DNA of 64,000 bases from Aldrovandia affinis. Taxonomy: Eukaryota; Chordata; Actinopteri; Notacanthiformes; Halosauridae. The notes beneath the pieces were generated by a model, which saw only the letters and a program-made list of their open reading frames with translations, did not search any database and was not told where the DNA came from. Location of the stretch: the NCBI GenBank assembly GCA_029706075.1, contig JAINUG010000328.1, positions 1 through 64,000 on the forward strand, given 5' to 3'. The position numbers and the translations under genes were made by a program. Shown here in pieces: positions 1 to 10,358 of this stretch (positions are counted from its first letter, which is position 1; each line of letters starts with the position of its first letter).

Positions 1-30
1 GAAAGAAGGTGCACATACTATAATAAAATT

Positions 31-213
31 GTGACACTGAGAGAGGTGGAGGGAGGAGTAGAGAGGGCTGCACCTCCCCTTTTGGCTGCTGTCAGGTGTT
101 CCTGTTCCCTCCCACAGCCTGGAGAGGACTACAGGACCTTGGATAGCAGCAGCCTCACTTACAGGCAGGCTCACCTGAGGCTAATAAGCAATCAACTCAG
201 CTGTGAGCCATTG
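31..213 (+). repeat. Dispersed repeat R1, copy 1
   Basis: This stretch matches, in inverse orientation, the interval 48456-48631 over most of its length, with shared blocks such as TGGCTGCTGTCAGG and CAGGCTCACCTGAGGCTAA. A third, shortened relative lies at about 36985-37110. I do not recognise the family. It has no visible coding capacity, and the short open frame through it is not conserved in the other copies. Confidence 0.75.
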
Positions 214-768
214 CCTTCATTAGGCCATTATAAAAGCACAGCCTGATTAGAGAGAGTTTGGGGGCATGGAGGAAGAAGTGCTGGTTTTTGGTTGCTGGTT
301 TCATCTTTAATTAATAGTTTTGATTTAACTGCTTTATTTTTGTGTTTTGTTTTATTTTTGTTGTAGAAGAATAATAAATTGTACAGATGGCAATCTCGAA
401 ACTTGAGCCAACTCGAGACATTTAAAACAATTGTTTCGAAATGTTTTGGAACCCTGCAAGTCAACATTGGCCTCTACTGGCAGAGGTTGTCATTGCAGCC
501 ATTAATACGTGTTATGTCGAACATCACGTGACCAAACCGGAAAACAGGTCTCCTCACTTCTGCCAGGTCAACAAGATCAAGGTAGCCGCTGTCGCTAGCT
601 AAGTGAGCAGAAAATTAACTAAGGTTGACGGAGAATTTATTTTGTATAGCCTATTACTCCATCTGAACTTTAAATTATTGGTGTTCTATCTTATTTTCAT
701 ATATGAAATTTTCGCGAATAGGGGAAAAGGTCTTTTTTAAGACAATTAAATCTAATCCTAATAGTGAT
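214..768. other. Unassigned, AT-rich spacer
   Basis: I see no gene, no tandem array and no recognisable transposon end here. A T-rich block lies at 300-370. Confidence 0.5.
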
Positions 769-1195
769 TTCTGCTGTATACCTCAGTGCGCGATGTCAGG
801 GAAGTTCAACTCTGTTGTAAGTTTACACCACTTTCCAAGAGACAATTAAAAAAAAAGTTTGGATACGTAATATCAGACATGAGAATTTGGTCATTTCATG
901 AAGCACCACGGTGTGTAGCAGACATTTTGTCACCTCAGATGTCATTCAGGGTGGGCGACGGCGGTTGAAAGAAGGGGCTGTTCCGGTGTTTGCATGGAAT
1001 GACTACCCCCTGCCGGTAGCCAGACCAAGTGTGTGGGAGCGAACACAATGGCCAGAGGATGAACAAACAGAGGAAGAGATGGATGTTACTTTGGTTCTTC
1101 GCTGCCACGATTATCATGCCAGACCAGAACCAGTAGCTTTGGACCTAGCACAAGAGAAAATAGAGGCCCAGCAGCTTGAGATTGAAGAGCTATGA
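769..1195 (+). pseudogene. THAP-domain protein relic (transposon-type)
   Basis: Two out-of-frame pieces together resemble a THAP zinc-binding DNA-binding domain. The first (769-849) reads CCIPQC ... LHHFPRD, the usual N-terminal Cys pair and His-x-Phe-Pro motif, and then hits a stop. The second (911-1195) reads VCSRHF-type (here MCSRHFVTSD), then RRLKEGAVPVFAWN, the C-terminal Cys-x2-His part and its conserved Pro/Phe block. Between them the sequence continues in another frame, so at least one frameshift and one stop are present. After the domain come an acidic stretch and a short Glu/Leu-rich helix before the stop at 1195. In fish, such THAP proteins often accompany DDE transposases or are host proteins derived from them; no transposase follows here. 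I read it as a dead transposon fragment. Either a host THAP gene exon or a transposon relic would fit the residues seen, but the stops argue against function. Confidence 0.7.
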
Positions 1196-1466
1196 AAGAA
1201 GCCACCTAGTATACTAAAATACAGACAAAATAAGTATATGCATCCTTGAACTGGAACTGGTGAACGTGAACAGATCAACCATATGCTAACCATCCCTACT
1301 CTCAGGCTGTGTGGCTTCTCGCTCTTTCGCATAGATCTGTGACAGGCTGCCCTGATGCTAACACGGGCAGTCATCCTGTCTCTGTTTGACACTGGTGAAA
1401 AATGAGGAAGACAACATAAAGATCTACATCGGTAAATGTTATTGAGCAACTGACCAGCTAACATCA
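1196..1466. other. Unassigned spacer
   Basis: No feature recognised; it may be the decayed continuation of the THAP-bearing element. Confidence 0.4.
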
Positions 1467-1604
1467 CTAGCTAATGCTAACACTAGGTAATGGACAGCAG
1501 CCACAGGTACTTTAAAAAATCTTTGTTAGTACTAGCTAGCTAATGCTAATGCTAGGTAATAGACAGCAGGCACAGGTACTTAAAAAAATGTTGTTAGTAC
1601 TTAC
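1467..1604. repeat. 69-bp tandem duplication
   Basis: Two adjacent copies, starting at 1467 and 1536, each begin CTAGCTAATGCTAA and end near TTGTTAGTACT. They differ at only a handful of positions. Confidence 0.8.
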
Positions 1605-1658
1605 CCTCATAGTCGTGGATATACGAGGAAGTGTATAGCTTAAACCCCTTGTCCATTT

Positions 1659-2191
1659 TGCTCATAGGAGCTGTAGATTTCGACTTGCATATCGTCACCT
1701 TCTTAAAATAATGGGCTAAGTAATTTTTTCAGGAAAATGTTTTTTTTGCCTAAGTCATCTCTTCAAGATGCTGGCCACCTCTGGTAAAATTGCCTACATC
1801 CTTAATTGAAAAGATCATGCTGTTCCTACCCCGGTATTATAATGGCCTATGTCAAGAGTGTGATTTAGGCTGCTTGCCTAAGTCACTTACTCCAGAAGTA
1901 ATTTGGCCTAAGTCAGGTTTAAAATTGCCTAAGTCACAACGGCATGTTCGTAAATTGGCCTAAGTAATCTAATCCTCTTATGTTACATAACTGACAGACA
2001 GCGTTATTTGTATGTCAATAGTCATATATTGTCATAACCTTTTTGTGTGAAATGATTAATAAATATCATATATTCTATATTTGGTTCAGTTTATTCTGTT
2101 TTTTGAAAAACTTGAAAATATGACTTATTATTTTAAGAAGGTGACGATATCCGATGCACATTGCAAAAATTTTCGGCAGCTCCTGTAGGCA
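1659..2191. mobile_element. Foldback (MITE-like) element with GCCTAAGTCA repeats
   Basis: The left arm (1659-1712) and right arm (2127-2191) are inverted copies. The inner 22 bases (1691-1712 against 2127-2148) are perfectly complementary, and both outer ends carry AGGAGCTG. Arms of about 55-65 bp enclose about 415 bp. The interior holds GCCTAAGTCA at 1748, 1876, 1906 and 1927, plus near-copies at 1845 and 1956. No clear target duplication is visible. Superfamily unknown. Confidence 0.65.
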
Positions 2192-2663
2192 TCTTGTGTA
2201 GAACAGCACCATGATCCCGTCTACCAGAAATGACCAGACCCGTTTAGCAAAACACGGAAGTCTGTTGCGCATAACCCATATTAGAAGTGTGTTGGTGACA
2301 GAGGTTTTGCATAACATTAGCCAAAAACCTCATCGCGGGGATAGTTGAAATTGTGTTGATGAGATAATACTTTATTGTCTGCTCGTGCAGAAAATTGTTT
2401 TGCATCTAAAAAAGCTTCCCGTACACCACAATATTTAAGACGAAAGACAAAGCAATCCATATAACAACACATATACACATATATAAGTCCCAGCACAGTC
2501 TTATTGCACTTCACTAAAATTGCACAAATCCATAACAAGGTGGCTCTTGTGGTTGCCCTTAACTCATTTACCGTTGACTCCCTTGCTGGTTCAATATCTT
2601 AAGTGAATAGGGTACAAAGGAGTTTTTAAATGTGAAAGGGGGTATACAGATTTATATTCTCTA
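2192..2663. other. Unassigned spacer
   Basis: No gene or repeat recognised. The open frames here are short and unlike known proteins. Confidence 0.4.
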
Positions 2664-2742
2664 GTGGGTCTGTGTGGCTCAATACGTAGAGCACGGCGCT
2701 GATAACGCTTAGGTTGTGGGTTAGATTCCCATTGGGACCACA
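2664..2742 (+). repeat. tRNA-derived SINE, 5' head (split by Tc1 element)
   Basis: The sequence has a tRNA-like internal promoter: an A-box-like TGGCTCAATACGTAG and a B-box-like GGTTAGATTCC, spaced as in a tRNA. The matching tail lies beyond the Tc1 insertion at 4167. It is not a working tRNA gene: the ends do not pair as an acceptor stem and a SINE tail follows. Confidence 0.75.
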
Positions 2743-2744
2743 TA

Positions 2745-4164
<1,420 letters not shown>

Positions 4165-4166
4165 TA

Positions 4167-4262
4167 GGTATACAGAAAAATTTATGCATTCACTACTGTG
4201 AGTCTCTTTGGATAAAAGCATCTGCTAAATGGTGTATATTATTATTATTATTATTATATTAT
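4167..4262 (+). repeat. SINE 3' tail (continuation of 2664-2742)
   Basis: The stretch around TCTTTGGATAAAAGCATCTG is the L2/UnaL2-type SINE tail stem-loop region, followed by an (ATT)n run. It joins the tRNA-like head at 2664 if the Tc1 element and one TA are removed. Confidence 0.8.
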
Positions 4263-4265
4263 TAT
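4238..4265. repeat. (ATT)n microsatellite
   Basis: A short ATT run that ends the SINE tail; a (TCTA)n-type run follows at 4347-4372. Confidence 0.9.
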
Positions 4266-4854
4266 TCAGAAACAATATATTTTTAAAGATTTTTATTTGG
4301 TCTCTTGATGCCTCTACCCTCCATAATCTAGGGTATATCTGTCCATCTCATCTATCTATCTATCTAACTAACTAATATACAGTATATATCTCAATTTCTA
4401 ATGAATTATCAAATACTCTCAAATAAACTCGAACATCTCCATAATCCTTGCAAATATTGCTCTCTGTCTCTCTCAGTAATCCTCATAAACAGTATCTCTC
4501 TCAGCAATCTCACAAACAACTTGACAAACTCCCCAAACTCGCACCATGCATTCAAAGATTTCGAGCTTTTGCTCCATTTTTAAAACCTTTTGACATTCAA
4601 CACGTCAACTGTGATGTTCGACACCTCAATCGTGATGTTTGACACATTGATCACACGACTCTGCCGTTTTGAAACGGTGCTCGGAACATTGTATTGAATC
4701 TGCAAGTGCTGAAACGATCTATACAGTTTTGAGTTTCGGTGTCGAAATCGCCATCCCTAATAAATTGGCCTTTGGCCAATCGGAACTCAGTTCTTTTGTT
4801 TGGTCTTTCATCCACTCACCACCTGGCATGGTGGCCACCCCTGCCACCATGCTA
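4266..4854. other. Unassigned AT-rich spacer
   Basis: It contains the (TCTA)n run at 4347-4372. No gene recognised. Confidence 0.4.
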
Positions 4855-5509
4855 CAGAGATGTTTTGCCATGAAATTGTGTGTCGAGGCATAGATCTAGG
4901 GAAGGGTATAAAAACATTGCTAAAGCATTGAAAGTTCCCAGGAGCACAGTAGGATCCATCATTGTGAAATGGAAGAAGTTTGGAACCACCACACCTCTTC
5001 TTAGAGCGGGCCATCCGGCCAAACCCAGTAACCGGGCAAGAAGGGCCTTAGTCAGGGAGGTGACCAAGAACCAAATGGCCACTCTAAGAGAGCTTCAGAG
5101 TTCCTCTGCAGCGATGGGAGAACCTGGCAGAAGGACAAACATCTCTGCAGCACTCCATCAATCAGGGTTTTGTGGTAGTGGCTAGGCCAGGGGTCGGCAA
5201 CCCGCGGCTCCGGAGCCGCATTCGGCTCTTTCATCCTTATGCTGCGGCTCCGCCTGGCTTGGGAAAATAAATTATAAGTATCCAATTGAAGTGTATGTTA
5301 TTTGTAGTTCTAAATTTCCTCGCGCACGGAAATCCGAGGGGCGCAAGTATTTTTTCATGTTCCGTCGACAGAAAAGCACTGGCTCGCACCGGGTGCTGGC
5401 AACCCACGCTACGCCACTGGCGGCTCCCAGTGTTTTCTTTTCCGTGGAAACCGGGTCCAAATGCTCTTTGAGTGTTAAAGGTTGCCGACCCCTGGGCTAG
5501 GCGGAAGAC
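4855..5509 (+). pseudogene. Tc1-like transposase N-terminal part (split copy)
   Basis: From 4880 the frame reads SRHRSREGYKNIAKALKVPR, then STVGSIIVKWKKFGTTTPL and RAGHPAKPSNRARRALVREV. This is the paired-like DNA-binding domain and linker of a Tc1 transposase of a different lineage from the copy at 2745. The coding match runs to about 5175, where a stop follows a conserved HQSGF block. Flanking sequence up to 5509 is still Tc1-like once the hAT-type insertion at 5188-5494 is removed. The remainder resumes at 8174 on the far side of the L2 insertion. No inverted ends are visible, so the copy is old. Confidence 0.85.
5188..5494. mobile_element. Non-autonomous hAT-type element (MITE)
   Basis: A 307-bp element with 15-bp terminal inverted repeats, CAGGGGTCGGCAACC and its complement at 5480-5494. 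It is flanked by a perfect 8-bp duplication GGCTAGGC (5180-5187 and 5495-5502), the size expected for hAT. It has no coding capacity. It sits in the Tc1-like copy. Confidence 0.92.
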
Positions 5510-7889
5510 TTCAACCTGCCGCTGAAGACCTCTCAGGCCTCTGCATTCCTCCCCCTGCTTCAGTCCTTCGACTTCACCCTGGCTAAATCCCCATCCACCC
5601 ACAAGGCCGGTAACCAACTAGACCTGATCTTCACTAGGAACTGCGCATTACCCAACATTACGGTATCTCCCCTACATGTGTCTGACCATTGCTTTCTGTC
5701 TTTCTCTCTCCCCCTACCCTCTGTGCCTAAACCATCCTCACCTGCTCCCACTGTCCTTGTTCGTCGCAACCTCCGGTCTCTCTCACCCGCTGCCCTGTCG
5801 GCTACTGTTCTATCTTCCCTTCCCCCTACTGATGCCTTATCTCAGCTACCTGCTGAGGAAGCATCGTCCACCCTACTTTCCTCTCTCTCCTCCTCCTTTG
5901 ACTCACACTGTCCTCTATCCACTAAACCTGCACGCCTCCGCCCCCCCGCCCCCTGGCTAACCGACTCCATTCGGGCTAACAGACTGAAACTGCGAGCGGC
6001 AGAAAGGAAATGGAGAAAATCCAAATCCCCTGTAGCTCTGACTGATTTCCACACACTCCTGGCTTCCTTCTCCTCTAACCTCTCCTCTGCTAAGTCTGCA
6101 TTTTTCCTTTCCAAAATTCAATCTTCAGTTTCTAACCCTCGTAAACTCTACTCTACGTTTCCTCTCTCCTCCTCACCCCTCCTCCTCCCCCACCCCCTCC
6201 TCTCTAACCGCGGATGACTTCGCATCCTTCTTTCACAAGAAGGTTGATGACATACGCAACTCCTTCCCCCCAACCTCTCCCTCACCCATCTCGCTACCTA
6301 AACCTCTCACCTCTCTGTCCTCCTTCTCACCCCTCCCTGACTCAGACATCCTTCAACTTGTCCTCTCCCACCATCCCACCACCTGCCCTCTTGATCCCAT
6401 TCCTTCCCCCCTCTTCCAGTCCATTGCTATGGACATCCTCCCCTTTGTCTCCAATGTCATTAACTCCTCTCTGTCCTCTGGCTCTGTCCCCTCTTCCCTC
6501 AAATGTGCTCATGTTGTCCCCCTCCTCAAAAAACCCTCTCTGAATCCTGCTGTTATTTCAAACTACTGACCTGTCTCTCTCCTCCCATTCCTTTCCAAAA
6601 CGTTAGAGCGGGCTGTCTATAACCAACTGTCTGCTCATCTCTTACAGAACGACCTGCTTGATCCCAACCAATCTGGGTTCAGAGCAGGCCACTCCACAGA
6701 GACTGCTCTCCTTGCTGTCACTGAGGCTCTTCACGGGGATAAGTCCCAATCCCTTAGCTCCGCCCTCCTCCTCCTCGATCTGTCGGCGGCATTTGACACC
6801 GTGGACCACCGGAACCTGCTCTCATCTCTCGTCGAGATGGGAATCTCTCGATCTGCGTTGACATGGTTCGAGTCCTACCTGGCTGACCGGTCCTACCAGG
6901 TGGCCTGGAGAGGGTCCCTCTCCTCTCCCCACACCCTCTCTACCGGAGTCCCGCAGGGCTCGGTGCTAGGCCCCATCCTATTTTCTCTGTACACCAAGTC
7001 ACTTGGCTCTGTTATTTCTGCTCATGGTTTTTCCTATCACTGTTATGCTGATGACACTCAACTGTTTCTCTCCTTCTCTCCATCTGATACCCAGGTCCCG
7101 GCACGGATCTCTGCATGCCTGGCTGACATCTCCGCATGGATGTCCACCCACCACCTGAAGCTGAACCTGGGGAAGACAGAGCTGCTCTTCCTCCCAGCTA
7201 AGGGCTCCCCGATGATTGATGCGTCAATCACCGTGGAAGGCTCCATAGTGTCTCCGTCCCAGTCTGCCAGGAGTCTTGGGGTAACCCTGGACAACCAGCT
7301 GTGCTTCTCGAGCCATATTGCAGCGATCACTCGGACCTGCCGTTTCTCCCTCCACAACATCCGGAGGATCCGACCGTTCCTCACCCAAGAGGCCACTCAA
7401 CTCCTGGTCCAGGCCCTGGTGATCTCACGTCTGGACTACTGCAATTCCTTGCTGGCAGGCCTTCCGGCCTGTGCCATCAAGCCACTGCAACTAGTCCAGA
7501 ACGCTGCCGCTCGTCTGGTGTTCAACCAGCCGAAGTTCACCCACGTCACCCCTCTACTCTCCTCTCTGCACTGGCTCCCCATTGCAGCTCGCATCAGATT
7601 CAAGTCACTGGTGCTTGCTTTTCAAGCGGCCAGAGGTACTGCTCCCCCATACCTCCAGTCACTCATCACTCCCTACACACCTCCCAGACCCCTCCGCTCC
7701 GCCTCCTCTGGTAAACTGACTGTCCCTTCCCTCCGGGCGCCTGGCAGCCGCTCCTCGCAGTCTCGCCTCTTCTCTGTCCTGATCCCCCGCTGGTGGAACG
7801 ACCTTCCGCAATCGGTCAGGACCGCGGAATCACTTGTGATCTTCCGCAAGAGACTCAAAACCCACCTCTTCAGACTCCACTACCGATGA
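5510..7889 (+). pseudogene. L2 LINE ORF2: endonuclease C-terminus and reverse transcriptase
   Basis: This frame is the remains of the LINE protein that nicks the target and copies its RNA into DNA. It opens with FNLPL, the end of the APE endonuclease GDFN motif, and reaches VSDHCFLSFSLPLP, the final SDHxxL/F endonuclease motif. A linker with PWLTDSIRANRLKLRAAERK follows. A frameshift lies in the CT-rich stretch at about 6150-6205. The RT domain then reads SNY-stop-PVSLL with a TGA at 6567-6569 where family members have Arg, so one CGA to TGA change explains it. Further motifs are FRAGHSTETAL, LDLSAAFDTVDH, GVPQGSVLGPILFSLY and the catalytic YADD at 7044-7055. The C-terminus (WWNDLPQSVR, KTHLFRLHYR) ends at 7889. 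Only one stop and one frameshift are seen in about 2.4 kb, so the copy is fairly young. Confidence 0.92.
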
Positions 7890-8173
7890 ACTCTCTCCAT
7901 CTAGCTAAATTGTCTTCACCAACTGTTTACTTGTTCAACACTATACTTCCCCCCCCCCCCCTCACAAAAAAAATAAAATAAAACACACTAACCTTTTCCT
8001 TCCTGGTGTTACAGGTGTTACAGGTGTGGTATGCTGATGCCTGCAATGATGTCTATTGCTGCACTGATCTCGTGCGCTAACTATGATTGTTCCTACCATG
8101 CATTAATGCACATCTTGTAAGTCGCTCTGGATAAGAGCATCTGCTAAATGCTTAAAATGTAAAATGTAAATGT
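5510..8173 (+). mobile_element. L2-clade LINE, 5'-truncated
   Basis: This 2664-bp non-LTR retrotransposon starts inside the endonuclease domain and runs to a complete 3' end. It is flanked by AAGAC (5505-5509 and 8174-8178), a likely target duplication. The 3' tail carries GCTCTGGATAAGAGC (8124-8138), a stem with a GGATA loop as described for eel UnaL2, and ends in TGTAA-type repeats. The body contains C-runs (5941, 7951). Other 3' fragments of the same family are at 48082-48265 and 63728-63905 (minus strand), and an internally deleted relative is at 20440-20690. Confidence 0.92.
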
Positions 8174-8335
8174 AAGACACAGTAAAAGGTATATGACAGC
8201 CCGCCTGGAATTTGCCAAATGGCAAAGGAGTCAGAGCATGAGGAAAAAGATTCTCTGGTCTGATGAGACAAAAATTGGGTTTGATATGAATGCCAAGTGC
8301 TACCATAAAGACTGACGGCCAGTACTCTAGAATAC
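8174..8335 (+). pseudogene. Tc1-like transposase, middle part (continuation of 4855-5509)
   Basis: Translated in shifting frames this reads MTARLEFAK-type and then [10 protein letters not shown]-type sequence, including the first catalytic Asp region of the Tc1 core. It continues the copy at 4855-5509 after removal of the L2 and hAT insertions. Homology fades near 8320, just before the next insertion at 8352. Confidence 0.8.
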
Positions 8336-8417
8336 AATGAAATTACATTACTGTGGAGGGCGTCGGTCTCGGCAACATGGGAGTGGCAGGGTTGCCTTTG
8401 TTTTTCCATGTTGTGGA

Positions 8418-8510
8418 GGCCTTTGGAACAGGGAGACTTTCCGGGGGCAGGTTTGGCACTCTCACAGGGTGTGAGAGTGAACTGTTGCCCGGAAGGTTGC
8501 TCCAAAGGCC
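8418..8510 (+). other. Conserved foldback in the left part of the LTR-type element
   Basis: GGCCTTTGG (8418-8426) pairs with CCAAAGGCC (8502-8510), TTTCCGGG pairs with CCCGGAA inside it, and CACTCTCAC/GTGAGAGTG forms a 9-bp stem around AGGGT at the tip. The same nested arms are kept in the copy at 39724-40257. Confidence 0.8.
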
Positions 8511-8685
8511 ATAATTGATTTAATTATTATTTAATTGGTAATTGATGTGGAATTCAATTGACTGCTTGGGTTTGTTTATTAGAATGTTTAGAATTGTTTG
8601 GTGTTGAGTGTTTGTGATTGGGTGAGTGAATAATAAATGGGTGATTGCCTCACGAGTCCCACCTGAGCCAGGCAGAATGTAAGCC

Positions 8686-8692
8686 TATTTAA
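8686..8692 (+). promoter_or_regulatory. TATA-like box of the LTR-type element
   Basis: TATTTAAG about 335 bp into the element is the only TATA-like sequence in its left part. A poly(A) signal lies at the far end on the same strand. Promoter role is inferred. Confidence 0.45.
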
Positions 8693-8965
8693 GAGCAGGT
8701 GGGGTGAGTGGGGGATCAATTAGTTTTGTCATGTCATTGATGTGTGCGAATTAAGAGTTGTGGGTCTTGTTGTTTGTGTGTGTGAATGCACCGTGGCATA
8801 TTGTATTGTGTGGAGTATAAGTTTAATATCAGTTGTGACGTACTGTGTCATTGGTGTGTGTATCACAGTTAGTCTGAGTCTTGTCATCCATGTGTGTGCC
8901 TGGAGAAGTGTTTATCTCATTCATGTGGGCGTGTCGTTTGTGAGTGTTGGTGTTCGATGTGACTC

Positions 8966-9040
8966 TGTCGGGCATGGTGGTGCGTGTCTGTAATCCAAGC
9001 TTCTGGGAGGCAGAGTCTATGGAATCTATGTTGAGTTCTG
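8966..9040 (+). ncRNA. 7SL (SRP) RNA Alu-domain-like segment
   Basis: The run GTCGGGCATGGTGGTGCGTG, then CTGTAATCCAAGCTTCTG and GGAGGCAGAG, follows the 5' end of vertebrate 7SL RNA closely, including the UGUAAUCC loop motif of the SRP Alu domain and the internal A-box region. Similarity fades after a GGAATC...TTGAGTTC stretch that lines up with 7SL GGATCGC TTGAG. Only about 75 of roughly 300 nt are present, so it is not a 7SL gene. It lies on the presumed sense strand of the LTR-type element, about 275 bp after the TATA-like box. Confidence 0.72.
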
Positions 9041-9088
9041 TGTGCGTTTGTCGAAAGTGACTGAGTAGAGTGCTTCCTGTGTGTGTGG

Positions 9089-9318
9089 GAAAGAGGGAGA
9101 GGGGGCGCACTAAGAGTGTCCGCCTCTCTCCCTCAGTGTAATCGTGAAAGAGAGCGAGAGGGCACCCTGAAAGAGGGTCCGCCTCTCGCCCTTGGTGTGA
9201 TTGGGAGAGCGACAGGGCGCCCCGAAAGAGGGTCTGCCTCTCGCCCTCGGTGTGATTAGGAGAGCGAGAGAGCACCCTGAAAGAGGGTCTGCCTCTTGCC
9301 CTCGGTGTGATTGGAAGA
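9089..9318 (+). repeat. Tandem array of four 55-60 bp hairpin units
   Basis: Four diverged units begin near 9089, 9147, 9207 and 9262. Each has a purine arm (GAGCGAGAGGGC), an inner hairpin ACCCTGAAAGAGGGT and a pyrimidine arm (GCCTCTCGCCCTC), so each can fold into a long stem. Substitutions between units often sit in arms whose partner also changes (for example GCCCC...AGGGT), but I have not tested covariation. Confidence 0.85.
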
Positions 9319-9356
9319 AAACTCGCACTCAGGCAGTGGAGAGTGTTTCTGGACAA

Positions 9357-9401
9357 CAGCCCGAGAACTCTCACTGAAAGAATGGAGAGTGTCTCGGGCT
9401 G
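9357..9401 (+). other. Strong single hairpin in the LTR-type element
   Basis: CAGCCCGAGA pairs perfectly with TCTCGGGCTG, then ACTCTC with GAGAGT, separated by one bulged G, around a 12-nt loop containing GAAAG. Weaker hairpins flank it on both sides (about 9314-9350 and 9407-9445). Confidence 0.85.
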
Positions 9402-9591
9402 ATTGCCAGAGAACACTCACTGTGAGGAGTGGCGAGGGTCTCTGTGTGTTTGGGATAAAGAACTCAGACTGAAAGGTTTGAGTGTCTCTGTGTGCATGGG
9501 TTTGGGAAGCACTTGAAAAGTCACTGGATATGTGTGTGCCTGGTGAGGTTCTAGAGGAACCCCGGACACTGAAGAGGCATGGTGTAATGTT

Positions 9592-10195
9592 TGGTGGTAA
9601 AAGACCTTGGTGTTACTATAGATCCTGGTCTCTCATTTGATAGTCACATCAAAAACATTTCCAGAGTAGCCTTTTTTCACCTGAGGAATATTGCCAAAAG
9701 TAGGGGCTTCCTGTCATTAATAGATGCAGAAAAATTGGTACATGCCTTTGTTACATCTAGATTAGATTATTGCAATGCATTACTGTCTGGCTGTTCCAAT
9801 GCCTCACTCAGGAGCCTACAACTCGTACAGAATGCTGCTGCAAGGATCCTGACTAGAACAAAGAAATATGAGCACATTAGTCCTGTGTTAGCGTCACTTC
9901 ACTGGCTTCCTATAAACTATCGTGTAGACTATAAGGTACTCCTCTTAACTTATAAGGTGTTGCATGGACTTGCACCCTCTTACTTGACGGATCTACTTCA
10001 TCCGTACAATCCCCCACGTTCACTTCGCTCACAAGATGCAGGCAACTTGGTAGTCCCTAGAATATAAAAAATACAGCAGGTGGCAGAGCTTTCTCCTATA
10101 GAGCTCTTTTACTGTGGAACAGTCTACCCATCTCTGTGAAGGAGTCAGACACGGTCTCAATTTTCAAGTCTAGGTTAAAAACACATCTCTTTAGT
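9592..10195 (+). pseudogene. LINE reverse transcriptase C-terminal region
   Basis: The frame reads KDLGVTIDPGLSFDSHIKN, then FVTSRLDYCNALLSG, LQLVQNAAARILTRT and LASLHWLPINYRVDYKVLLL, the typical region downstream of the YADD core in L2/CR1-type ORF2 proteins. It is open from 9592 to a stop at 10065-10067. Beyond that, shifted frames continue with family-like sequence (a W-N-x-LP block and KTHLFSL near 10190). The catalytic domains are missing through 5' truncation, so no enzyme can be made. The stop and frameshift show it has also decayed after insertion. Confidence 0.88.
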
Positions 10196-10358
10196 CTCTC
10201 TTATAGTCATTAGGTGCAGATGTGGAGGGGGCGTAGCAATAGAGCCTTCTGGTGCAATGAGCTATCCTTACTGTCACCAATCATAAGTGATGATCCGCCC
10301 CTATCAGGACTGCTGATGATGTGGTGGGATGGTCTCTGAGTGCCCTCATGGCTGCGTG

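Noticed and set aside
2664-2742. Possible tRNA gene
   Set aside because: A and B boxes are present, but the ends do not form an acceptor stem and a SINE tail follows beyond the Tc1 insertion.
5676-5960. Second overlapping frame in the LINE linker
   Set aside because: A shadow frame; the conserved endonuclease and linker motifs are in the neighbouring frame.
8966-9040. Possible functional 7SL RNA gene
   Set aside because: Only the first about 75 nt are similar; the S domain and the 3' half of the Alu domain are absent.
8829-9416. Minus-strand open frame of 195 codons with repeated ITPRARG-type segments
   Set aside because: It is read through the antisense of the hairpin array; the repeats come from the tandem units and no start or domain supports a gene.
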